From Certhia americana (lineage: Eukaryota; Chordata; Aves; Passeriformes; Certhiidae), in NCBI GenBank assembly GCA_018697195.1, contig JAGMWU010000028.1, positions 3,243,611-3,307,610 on the forward strand: DNA of 64,000 nt. The letters run 5' to 3'. Of the stretch, positions 24,129 to 33,859 are shown piece after piece. Within the stretch, counting starts at the first letter, position 1. Every line of letters begins with the position of its first letter. Below the pieces are notes generated by a model. The model worked only from the letters and a program-made list of their open reading frames with translations. It was not told the origin of the DNA and did not search any database. A program made the translations under genes and the position numbers.

Positions 24129-25236
24129 TCAGACCTTTTGTTTTCCCCCTATAAAGACAGGAGTGTCACGTCCCAGAAGCATCGAGGCTGCCTGCTGATG
24201 GACAAGCAAGAGGCAGGGACAGCCAGCAACTTGTCCCCAGCAAAGTGTCCCCAGCAAGGGTCTCCCTGGACTGTGCCAGGGAGTTGGCCTGCAGCAAGCT
24301 CTGCTCCCTGAGCACATCTAATCCTTTTCTGCTCTCTTTTTCTTGTCTCTGGCCACTGCTGCCAGTGGACACAGCAGTTCTTACCGCAGAGCAGTCACCT
24401 GCCTGTACAGTCCCTGACAGCCCTTACCCCTACCCCAGCAGGTCCTGGCTCTTCCCACCACACTGGGATTGATCCCTTTCCCACAGTCTGGGCACATTCA
24501 GACCACTGAAGAGTTCAAGGGTTGCTTCAGAGTAAGCCCGGGGTACAACCCCGTGATCCCACCCAGCACAGCCCAACTCTGCCCTCCCAACTCACCAACG
24601 TTAAAAAAGAAGGTAAAAGATCCCTTGCGAGACCTCTTTGCACCGATGGTCATCCCTGCTCCGTTTGCAATTGCTGCAGGAAGGACAGAGCAGCGTTAGG
24701 GTGCTCTCTGTGACCCACATCTCCATCTGCCACCAGCACCAGAACCGGCCTCCCCCAAAGCACCTCAGGACCAGAGTAGGGAGCGAGGGCTGGGGGTACA
24801 GGGATGGGGACAGGAGAGGAGCAGTGTGCAGGGCTGCAGCAGCAGGGGCAGGCACAATTCCAGGCAGCAGCCCTTCCCTCTCAGCAGCACCACAAGTGAA
24901 ACCAAGCACTGCTCATCCCGTGCCAAAATATCACCTGCAATTGTAAATCCAATGACGACTATAGCAACGATTGCAACGGTGACAACACCTCCACCTAAAA
25001 AGGAAAATGACAGATGGGCAGGAGTGTGAGCACTAAATCTCCTCCCGGCTGGAGGCCAGCGCCCTGTGCTGGGCAGGGCAACGCCCAGTGGTAGCAGCAG
25101 CTCACCCAGCACCACCCTCCTTCAGCCCCGCAGATGCTCGGGAGGAGAGGGGAGAAGGGCAAAACCCCCATGCTCCCTTATTTGTGCCACTGCATGTCCC
25201 ATGCCTCCGACCCCACGAGCCACCCAACTTACTCAT
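24129..25236 (-). CDS. ISG12-family unit C, short 53-residue protein
   Basis: Four minus-strand exons: 25236-25233 (CACCATGA, good Kozak context, then gtaag), 24994-24935, 24673-24596 and 24148-24129 (TGA). They total 162 nt with phases closing as in unit A. The protein starts MSGGVVTVAIVAIVVIGFTI, one hydrophobic helix, followed by AAIANGAGMTIGAKRSRKGS, then FTFFFNVGGKQKV. The AIANGAG piece is the remnant of the family core. Exon 3 is 78 nt against 162 nt in unit A, exactly 28 codons fewer at its 5' end. The last exon shares no coding sequence with unit A although its acceptor and the intron before it are homologous. A composite ISRE lies upstream (25674-25693). It could be a real interferon-induced micro-membrane protein or a decaying copy; the intact splice sites and open frame favour the first modestly. 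Confidence 0.55.
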
Positions 25237-25673
25237 GGTGGGCTGGGCAGGAGCGAGAGCTGTGATGAGTCTGCTCTAAGCCTGGTCCTTTGGGAAGCAA
25301 GAACAAGATGTTTTCCCCAGGCGGCTGGTGGGGTCTGCAGGGCATTGCTGCCCTGCACGATCGCCCCTAACCACCCCTCTCCCATCCAGCAGGGCGATCC
25401 CTCCCATTAAAAACAGAAACCCCCCCACTCCCCACCCAGGCTGCTGCCTGGCCCTGGCTTGGTGACTGCTCCGCCGGTGTAGCGAGGTGAGCAGCCCCCC
25501 GTTATTGTCCCCCCGCCTCAGAGAAAGGGTGCTGTCCCCAAACACCCACGGCACCCCACGCCACCAACCTCTCGTGTGTCTGTTTTATCCTGAGGGGCCG
25601 AGGGCCACCGGAAAAGTGCCGCCAGGGAGGGGAGGATCAGCAGATATTCGAGAAGTTCTGAAACCGCTCGCTG

Positions 25674-25693
25674 AGTTTCACTTTCTGATTTCC
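25674..25693 (-). promoter_or_regulatory. Composite ISRE (IRF/ISGF3 site) upstream of ISG12 unit C
   Basis: The minus strand reads GAAAGTGAAACT, a perfect GAAANNGAAACT interferon-stimulated response element. It is preceded by GGAAATCA, giving three GAAA-type half sites in 20 bases. It is about 440 bases upstream of the unit C ATG. An acceptor (ATCACAG) just before the ATG exon suggests a separate 5' UTR exon between about 25270 and 25600, which would put this site at promoter distance. Expected binders are ISGF3, IRF1 and IRF7. Confidence 0.75.
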
Positions 25694-26074
25694 TCTTGAT
25701 GTCGCTGCCACTGCTAGAGCGGGGCTGGGGCTCTCCCGTTCTCGGGGCTGGGACCCCGGGGATGTGTCTCGGCAGGGAGCCCTTTCACCCCGACCGCCTC
25801 GGACAGGAGCTGCGGGGGATGCGGGGGAAGGATGCTCCGGGCCGGGGGCTCCTCAGGCCGGTGCCGGAGCTCCTGGAGCTTCACGGGGGGCTTCCCAACC
25901 AGCGATACGCCTCGGTTCTGGTGTGGAGAGCAGAGCTGCAGCCGCTCCGCCTGCCTTTTCCCCAGCGGGCAGCCCCCCAAACCAGCCGAAGCCCCGCTCT
26001 GCATCCCCCGTTTGTCCCGCTCCCTGCAGCCGCTCCTCACCCCGAGCGCTGAGGGGCAGCGGGGGCCGTAGCTC

Positions 26075-26156
26075 ATGCGCCGCTGCAGCTGGTTGAAGGG
26101 GACCAAATCCAGTTGCAAATTGATCTGGTTCCTTTTTACCAGCCCCAGGGACGCAT
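26075..26156 (-). ncRNA. mir-133c: mir-133 precursor (miR-133c type)
   Basis: The minus strand at 26107-26086 carries the miR-133 mature sequence (seed TTTGGTC, then CCCTTCAACCAGCTG). The 5' arm at 26143-26123 reads GCTGGTAAAAAGGAACCAGA, the known miR-133-5p pattern. The arms pair around a loop of about 14 nt, and the stem extends to a flanking ATGCG/CGCAT pair. Mature 3p ends in CTG as in miR-133a/c; miR-133b ends in CTA. miR-133 is a muscle microRNA that promotes myoblast proliferation and represses SRF. The symbol 133c is chosen because I recall a chicken miR-133c next to miR-1b; the hairpin itself only proves miR-133. Confidence 0.95.
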
Positions 26157-26224
26157 CGTCTCTCCGGAAGCGCCATCTGGATGGTGATGGTGATGGGGGC
26201 TCCCAGCGTGTGGGGGGGTCCCAG

Positions 26225-26303
26225 CCCAAAAATACATACTTCTTAACATTCCATAACGCCGGCCGGCTCCATATGGGCATATGAAGAAGTATGTAGGGTT
26301 GGG
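26225..26303 (-). ncRNA. mir-1b: mir-1 precursor (miR-1b type)
   Basis: The minus strand at 26253-26233 is the miR-1 mature sequence (seed GGAATGT) with T instead of A at position 9, the variant I recall as chicken miR-1b. The 5' arm at about 26294-26273 contains ACATACTTCTTCATATGCCC as in miR-1-5p. A perfect 12-bp stem (26233-26244 with 26284-26295) is extended by a CCCAA/TTGGG pair beyond a 3x3 internal loop, and by CCATA/TATGG inside. miR-1 is the chief muscle microRNA, driven by SRF, MEF2 and MyoD, and promotes differentiation. It lies about 70 bp upstream of mir-133, so both must come from one primary transcript. Confidence 0.95.
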
Positions 26304-27577
26304 AGGGAGAGGCAGGCGCCGCGGGGATGAGGGCACGGGGTTGTCCCTCTCCCGGCCGTGTCCTCCAGCTCTTGTGAGATCCTGGAAGGAGCCAGTGGCC
26401 ATGGTGAAACCCGAGACTGGGCAGGGGCTGCGGGGAGCTCCTCTTGCACACCCCCAACCCCCTCATCGCCCTCTGTCCGGTGCTGCCCTGTGCCCGCAGC
26501 TACTCCGGAGCTCCTCGTGTTTGGAGCCGCGGCAAAACGATGTATGCCTCGGACCCAGAGCCCCTCAGCGGCTGGAAGGTGCTCAGGGTGATGTTTTGGG
26601 GCGTTTTGGCTGCCCTTTGTGGGTGATGGGATGCGCCAGGATGCAGCCCAGGCTCAGCGGTTTAGGCTGTGGGGGCACCTGGGGAGCTGCACCTGAGAGG
26701 AGATGGGGGCACGGCCAAGGGCCACGTCCTGAGAGCCCACACGGACCAGCACGGATGGATGGCAGAGGTGAATGCCTGTGCCTGGAGCCACTTCCACAGG
26801 GGGGATCCCCCTTGGCCCTGGTTCTTTGCTTGGCAAGGGTTCCCCCTGCTGCTGCTGCTGCAGTGGGTCAGGATGCACCAGCTCATTCCCCTGCCACTCT
26901 GCACCCCCCAGGACCCACAAACCCCACATCCCCAAATCTGTTCATGTGCCAGAGCAGGATTTCAGGCTGGTGCACATGAAGCCAGCACAGAGGGGCACCC
27001 ACCTCCCACATTCCCATGCCCCTGCTCACCTCGTTTGCAGGACTCAGGAGCCTGGGCCCTTCCCACTCTCTCCCCCACAGCAGCTCTGGACAGGGAGGGA
27101 TGGAAGTGCCTTTACCCATGGGAGGAGGGATTCAGCAGAGACTTCAGAGCTTTGAGACCCTAAAGGGACTTAGGGGGGCTTCCCATCCCCAGCACAGCTT
27201 GGCCATGGCAAAGTGACAGAGGGGATGCACCTTGATTTCATTGTCCCTCCCAGCCCTAAACCTGCAGCTGGAACAGGACAATGGCAGGTACAGGGAGTAT
27301 TCCTGGGTTTGCAGGACTGCTCCCTCTCAGGACAGGGGAGTGAGGAGTGGGTGGGGGTCCGGCTGTGGGCAGGAGGGGCTGGCCAGACACAGCATGGCTG
27401 TGACTCAGCACCAGAAGCTGTGGCCACATGTTCAGCAGCTCCCTACAAGGAGCCACTGGGTGCCAAGTACAGCCTCATGTCACCCACCCAGCTCACAGCA
27501 CCCACAGGCAGCAGTCACTGCTCGGTGGCTTCCCAAGACATTGCTGTGGGGCACAGCATAACACAGCCATGCTGCCC

Positions 27578-27904
27578 CCAGGATGTTCTCCCAGCACCCC
27601 AGGAGCTCTCTTACAGCTTGTCCCCAGGGATCCAGCCCTGAGGATCCTAGACACGGCTCCCAGGATCCAAGACAAGTCCCGAGGCCAGCAGGAACGGTGG
27701 GGCAGAGCATGTCTGTCAGGATCAGCAACCTTTTCCCACCCCAAATCAAACTGAGTGGAAGTCCTGAGGCCAGAGACTGCAGAGATGCACCCACTTAACT
27801 CCTCGGGCTCTGCCGGCCCTGCAGTGCAGTGCAATGCTGCTGTGAGGATTTGCTGTAGTAGTGCCGGGGTCCCAGGGACTGCCAGGACTGTCAGGGTTCA
27901 GTGG
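27578..27904 (+). repeat. Direct duplicate, copy 2 (partner at 23466-23790)
   Basis: Shares GGGGCAGAGCATGTCTG, CACCCCAAATCAAACTGAGT and GCAGAGATGCACCCACTTA with copy 1 in the same order and spacing. It lies about 1.3 kb upstream of the miR-1 hairpin in the direction of its transcription. Confidence 0.85.
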
Positions 27905-28669
27905 AAGACAAAAGCTTGCAGTTGCACCCACCCTGAAACCGCAAAGCCAGGGTACAGCATCCAGGCTCTTACATTGCAGCTGAGTTCCTGAGTTCCTGAG
28001 TTCTCCAGTCCAGCCGAGTTCATCTCCAGTCACCTCGGCTGACCTTGGGCAGCCTCCCAGGACTGGGTATTAGAGATCCCCCAGCCTGAGTGGCCCACAC
28101 AGCCCCATCCCATGGCACAGTTCCTACAGCCCTCAGCCAGGCTCTCTCAGTGACCTTGGAGGGCTGCACCCAGCTCCACGGGATGCTCATTGCATCTGGG
28201 GCACCTCGTGTCCCCCAGCTTCAGTCCAGGCCACCCCTGCTGCCACCAACCCTCCTTGCCCTGGCCATGTTCCACAAACCGGCTCTGTCCCACTGCCCTC
28301 TCCATGCCTAGACATTCCCACTAACCCCTCTGCAGCCCTGGACGTGCCCCCACCACCGAAGGCATCCCCGAGCCCTCCCCAGCCCCAGCGCTCCCTTTGG
28401 CAGCTGTAGACCCCGAGCTGAAACCCACCAGGGAGCTGTGGCCTGGGGCAGCCCCTCTTCCAGGAATTCTCCATGACCGCAGACCGGCTGTGAGTCCCTG
28501 GCCGGGGCAGCCCCCCGTGTTCTCTGCCCCGAGAGCAGCTCTCTACCCTGGCAGGGTGGTTTGTGGACACCACACGGCTTTGCAGGGGGAGGTGGAGGAG
28601 CCGGGGGGCTGCCGGGGCCGGCCGTAGTGACACCCACACGCCCGCAAGCACCCGACAACCCCAGCTTGG

Positions 28670-28679
28670 CTATAAAAGG
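28670..28679 (+). promoter_or_regulatory. TATA box / CArG-like site
   Basis: CTATAAAAGG in a CpG-rich setting. It contains a canonical TATAAAAG for the + strand and also fits the relaxed SRF consensus C[CT](A/T)6[AG]G. No gene with a clear coding sequence follows on the + strand. Confidence 0.4.
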
Positions 28680-30421
28680 AGAGTCTTTTTTCTCCCTGCC
28701 CCGCCAGCGCCGCGTCCCTGGCCGAGCTCTGCAGCCACTGCCCCGCAGGGGCCTTTCCAAGTTTTCCCATCGCGCTACCCCCCCAGCAGGCTTCCCCCTG
28801 CTCATCCATCCCCGGCGAACCCACTGCAGCAGCTACTGAGTGACTTATAAAATACCAAGAGGCCCAGCAAGGAGGAGGATGCAAGGGGAGCGCTGGCACA
28901 GAGTGCCTGGGGGGGCACCCCCGCTCCCGTCCTGCCGTCCCTTCACCCGCGGCATTGTCGGGGCGGTGGGCGCATGGCCCTGGTGCCCCCGGCTGTGGTG
29001 GTCAGGACTTCCCTCCGTGCGAGTCCAAAATGCGATGCCGAGGTGCCCAGAAGTTGGGTTTCCCTTCCCGTCCTATTCCACAGGAGTGGGGTGTCCCCAC
29101 TTCTCGTGGTGGAGAGCACCTCGGCTCCCTGGGGAGGGGGTGCAGGGGGACACCCGCAGGCAGAAGGGCTGGGTGCTGCCCGCAGAGCCCGAGGATTCAC
29201 CACCCAGGACCCCTCTGCCGGGGGGGCCCCCGCTGTCCCTCCGACCACAAAGAGACTTGCGGCTCCCCCCCACTCCTCAGCCTCCACCCGGGCTGGCCCC
29301 AAGCAGGGGGGGTTGCGGTGACCCCCTCCCCAGAGTGTCCCCTCCCTGCCCACGCCGTGCCGCTGCCGGCGTCCGGCAGCAGCAGCATCCCCGGCCCCTG
29401 CGGGCTCAACACCGGCCGGGCTCGCTGAAGGTTAAACCTTGGCGGCGGGGAAAGCCCCGCTGCCCCCCGCAGACCCCGCACCTCCCGTCCGCAAAGCCAC
29501 TCACGGTTCTGGAAGTGACAGCGGCCGCAGCAGGCTGGGCTGGCGGCAGCGAGCTGCTGTGACACCCGGCACCAGCACGCTGCTTCCCCGCTCGCCTTGA
29601 CTTTGCCACAGGACTCCTCCGGCTCGTCCGCAGGAGCTTGCAGCATCCTCCAGTTCAGCGGGAGAAGTTCCTCGTCAGGGAGGGAGGGAGGAGGGAGGGA
29701 TTTAAGGCAGACCCTGCCTGGGATGCAACATCTACGGGTGCAGTTGAAGACCCCTCGCTCGCTGGGCACCCCAAAGCTCCCTCCTCGCTTGCCCCATCCT
29801 AGTCTCGGTGTCCCGGCACATGTGCCCAATTCTGGGAATGCTGTGTGGGTGATCTCTGCTGAGAAACCCTCTCCCTCCTGGACCAGCACGCAGACAGCCT
29901 GCCAGCTCTGTCACCTGCCCCACGTCCCCCGGGTGCCCTGCGGGGGTCCCAAAGCCATGTCGTGGTGAGTCGGCACACACCGCTGGGCCCAGCTGCAGCC
30001 CCGGGCAGCTCGAGGGCAAAACGGAGCTCGTGGAGTGCACAGAAGGTACAACCTGTCACCACCTCAGCCACAGGAGATCCCCAAGGCCAGGGGACCCCGT
30101 GGGGATGGGGATTCCTGGGCTGTCCCAGGACACCCGCTTGGGGTGTCCCCAACACCCACGGGGCGGTTGTTCTGGCATCCTCAGCGGCCAAGTCCGGGGG
30201 TACAGGGCTGCTCTGCCCACCCGGAGCCCCGCCGGTCCTACCTGCGGAGAGCTGGCGGGCCGAGGGGGACCCCCTGCCCGGGGCAGGATGCTGGGAGACA
30301 CCTTAGTGTGGTTCCCAAAGGGAAAAGCCGGGACCAGCAGCGTAGCATCCCTCCCGCGGCGGTCCTGGCGGCTCCCTGCCTGCCACGACACTCTCCCCAC
30401 CTCGGGTGCGCTGTTTGCCTG

Positions 30422-30504
30422 CTATTTTTGGCAGCCTCCTAAGAGCTCCTCTCAGGCTATTAATAATGAGAGTGAGAAATTCGTTTGGCCTCTCCTATAT
30501 AAGG
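30422..30504. promoter_or_regulatory. Muscle-type module: CArG, MEF2, TATA/CArG
   Basis: Within 83 bases are CTATTTTTGG (30422-30431, a CArG when read CCAAAAATAG), CTATTAATAA (30457-30466, perfect MEF2 consensus YTA(A/T)4TAR on either strand) and CCTATATAAGG (30494-30504, CArG-like and containing the TATA box TATATAAG). This AT-rich cluster stands out in DNA that is mostly G and C. SRF plus MEF2 is the established control of miR-1/133 loci, and the module lies 4.1 kb upstream of mir-1. The TATA box is best formed on the + strand, so direction is open. Confidence 0.5.
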
Positions 30505-30644
30505 AAAGGTAGAGGCTTAGAGGCAGCTAAATATACTGGCGCGTGCGGGAGCGAGCGGGGAGCCTTTGGCACCGCGTGTGGAAAAGAGATTGTTTGAACA
30601 ATGGAAAGACGGACTCACTCGGCGCACGGGGCCCCGCGTGGACC

Positions 30645-30674
30645 GGAGGGATGGACGGAGGGATGGACGGAGGG
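30645..30674. repeat. Short 12-bp tandem repeat
   Basis: GGATGGACGGAG repeated with partial flanking copies just downstream of the TATA-like site at 30496. Low complexity. Confidence 0.6.
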
Positions 30675-33600
30675 TGACGGTGCCCGCGGGCCTCCACCGC
30701 AGCACCCGCATCGCCCCCGATGCCCCTCGGGGCTCTGCCTCCGCAGGACGAGCTGCGGGAGACGGGAGGAGCAGGGAAGCTCTACAAACTCCTGCCCCGA
30801 GCCAGCCATGCTCGCTCCAAAGTGCCTGTAACAACCCCCACTGGGGCCAGCAGCGACCAGGGAGTGATGCTGGTTCTGTGCCCGGACAGGGGGGACGTGA
30901 GGGGTGCTGGTGGCGGGGAGAAGGTGAGCTGTGGTGGGGCGATGATGTCCACTGGGACATGGCCGGCGCAGGGACGGTGGTCCAGCTGAGCCCCCTGCAA
31001 ATCTCGTCCTCTCTCAGGGCCGTGACCAACGCTCATGCCCCGCTCTGGGACAGCTCTGGGGGCGCTGCAGGGTGCCAGCGGTGTCACGATGTGTCCCCAG
31101 CTCTCAAGGAGCCACCAGCAACCTCTGCAGAGCGCTGACATCCTCAGCACAGGGATAAGCTAAGGAGCACATCGTTACTATAACTGTATCCCCCCGAGGC
31201 TACGGGGGACCCGGTGCGGGAGCTGCTGTCAGTGCCGAGGTCAGGGAGAGCCCTGCTGGAAGAAGGAAAGCAGCAGCAATCCAGGGAATCCTAATGACAG
31301 GAAGGCGCTGGGGAGCAGCGCCAAATCCACACGGTCGGAGCAAGGACAGCACATGCAGCAGGATGAGTACAAAGAAAGGAAAAAAACGTGCTCCTCTGGC
31401 TCCAGAAAGAGCCTTTTGTCTTTTTAACAATTCGCAGCCCCGGGTGCTGCTTAGGGAGGCACAAGTGGTGTAGCTGCGACTGCAGCCCCGATCTCCCCGG
31501 CTCCCGCCTCGGCCAAGACCCCTGCACCCGCATCCCCAGGGACTGGGGGGGGCTTCCCCGGGCTGCTGAACCACCAAAACACCGGGACAGCCCTGGTGGG
31601 CAGAGTCCTCAAACTGCTGCCTTGGCAATCATCACAGCTGCCTCAGTTTCTTGAGCTGTGAAATTCCAGCAATATTCCAATCCATTTCACAGACTTCAAG
31701 CCTGGGGCGGCTCTGAGTCTCCAGACCTGTTCCCCCCCTGGGGATTCGACGCAGACCAAAAACTGCTGAAGGCAGGAGCAGCTCTTTGCCCTCAGGGCAG
31801 TGAGAAATCCCATTCTCCTCTTCAGGTGCTGCCCCGGGGCTGCTGCAAGTTCTCCCTACTCACCAAGCCCAGCCCACAGCTGGGGAGCTCAGCAGATTTG
31901 CTATCCTTAGGTGACATTGAGGAAAGTGAACTCCGAGAGGGCTCCAGCCCACCCTGTGGAACACGTGAACGGTGCATGGACAGAAGGGCAACTCTGAAGG
32001 TGAATCTCCTCCACTCTCGGAAAAATCTGTGTCCCTGAGTGCCACTGGGTCCCTCCTGGCTGCCATGGTGCTGAAGTGTGTTCCCTACACAGCCAGCCCC
32101 AGAGAGAGCTGGGCGGCCACAGAGTCCAAGGACTCAATAAATTAATAAAGGTTCCTCTGCTGCATGAGGAGGTGCTGCTATCCAGGTGTGGGGCAGCTGC
32201 TATTTTGCTTTCCTGTGAAATCAAAGAAGGTGAGAACTGTCCCACAGGTGAAACTGCAGAAAGAAGCAAAACATTTTTCTATTTGCAAGAAACATTTTGT
32301 TAAAAAAAGGAAGAATTTTAGTCTTGATCTAAGTAAAACTGGAGTCATCAAACATCATTAACCAAAGTGCAGACAGGTTGGGCACCCCCAGCAACACAGC
32401 AGGATGAGGAAAAGCTTTAAGAGCAAACTATTTCAAAACTAGAATTTGCCTTAAACACCTTCACCAGCACTTGAATATGTTAAAGGAAAGAAAACTGAGT
32501 GAAGGTGCTGGTTCTTCAACAGATGCCTCAGCCTTTAACTTCCACACATGGGCAACTTGTAGCCAGTGTCTAATTGTGAAATCATAAAGCATAGCAATGC
32601 AGAAACCTTCCTGAGCAAGGTCATGTTCACAGCACTCAGGTAAAAAGCTGACAGCAAAATTAGTGACGTTGGGGAAGGAGGAGAGTGGGGAAAGGGATTC
32701 CAAAACCCCAGGGAGGCTCTGTGCACACACCTGGGGAGAGCTGTGCTCCTGGGGCACTACAGCAGACAGCCCATCCTGCTCCTACCTTGGGCCAGAAGTT
32801 CCCATCTTCAGCCTGGGGGGGTCTCCTTGCCTCTGTCAGCCCCACACATCCTTGTGCCCCTCAAAGCTGTGGTGAAAAAACCATTCCTGAAGGCTTGGTG
32901 GCACTGAGGGTTAACACGTGGAGGGGGAAGAGGCTGCACAGTCAGGGAATACTAATTGGAGCTAGGAATCTAATGTCAGCTTATGCTGTGCTGTCACAAA
33001 CCTGCACTCGGAAATGGCAAGTGACTACGAGCTGCTGGGCACGGAGGGAAGGCCAAAGCCCTCCCCAAAGCAAAACCCGGGGTTGGGGGGCAGCCCCTCA
33101 GTACAGCATCCCCACCTGAAGGGCTGTGACCCCACAGTGAAACACAGGGCTGAAGGAAACAACTGCAGCTGAACAAAGGTGTTGGAGGTAACAGCTGCAC
33201 AGATTGTAGTTCCCTCTCCTGTTACAGGAAAGCCCACCCTGTGCCTGTTGAGAAGGGCACTGACTCCTGCAGCAAACAATGCCCAATGGCTCAGCCCTCA
33301 TCTGCTGCTGGGGGCCCTCCCTGGGATGGGAAGCAGTGAGGGGCTCAAAAAGCACAAGCTCCAAGGACCAGAACCAGGTAGAGCCCAACAGCTCCCCTCT
33401 CCCAGCACGAAGTGCTCTCAGGTGCAGCCTCAGGACCACATCTGGTCAATCCCTGCAGCTCCAAACCCTCCTATTCCCCCAGTTTGTTCACTTACACCAA
33501 ATTATGCAGAGGGTGGTGTCACTCAAGAGTTGTGTGTGGCCATGGGACAGCCAGTGCTGGCTGTGCCCTCTGAGGAGCATCCCAGGGTCAGCCCTCCCTG

Positions 33601-33859
33601 TGTGTGGTTCTGGGTGGATTGGGAGGGAAGGAGCCCTGGGGAGAGGGGGTGCAGGAGCCTCCAGGAAGGGGAAGCCTGAGCCAAGCCCCAGCTGTGTGCC
33701 AGACAGTGCAGGCAGAGGGTGGCCTGTGCTGTGACGCCAGCACATGCCATGGTGTCTGCACTGGGAGAGCTCCAGGCTCCAGTGCTGGGCCTGAGGAACA
33801 GCTGATTGCCCAAAAAATAAACTCAGCAGCAGCCACGACTACATTCAGTGAGGGGACGT

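Larger units (their letters stand above)
26304..33859. other. GC-rich region without a recognised protein gene
   Basis: Long open frames occur on both strands (for example 28840-29562 +, 28187-28651 -), but they overlap each other and have low-complexity Pro/Gly/Arg/Ser composition as expected from high GC. I recognise no protein family. The region holds the second duplicate copy (27578-27904), muscle-type sites at 28670 and 30422-30504, and a short CTG run near 26849. It probably contains the promoter and 5' part of the primary miR-1b/133c transcript. Confidence 0.6.

Noticed and set aside
25714..26466. 250-codon minus-strand open frame
   Set aside because: It reads straight through both microRNA hairpins and the GC-rich promoter region of ISG12 unit C; no domain.
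26086..26585. A + strand coding gene with exons 26086-26185 and 26501-26585 (phase-compatible, reading VEGDQIQLQIDLVPF and YSGAPRVWSRGKTMYA)
   Set aside because: The first piece is the antisense of the miR-133 hairpin. Its arms make both strands look coding-like, which also explains the similar minus-strand reading QINLQLDLVPFNQ. The second piece alone has no family resemblance.
23466..27904. The 325-bp direct repeats as the two LTRs of a provirus
   Set aside because: No retroviral genes, primer-binding site or TG...CA ends were seen, and the enclosed DNA holds an ISG12 gene and microRNAs.
28840..29562. 240-codon + strand open frame
   Set aside because: High GC suppresses stop codons here and frames are open on both strands. 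Composition is Pro/Arg/Gly low-complexity and there are no matching splice neighbours or known domain.
30566..31138. A muscle protein gene starting at the TATA-like site 30496
   Set aside because: The downstream frames have no recognisable domain, repeat-derived Arg/Asp runs and no consistent exon chain; a non-coding transcript is as likely.
31912..32000. Exon-like + strand piece (acceptor at 31911, reading DIEESELREGSSPPCGTRER)
   Set aside because: Good splice signals but no partner exons in phase and no family similarity.
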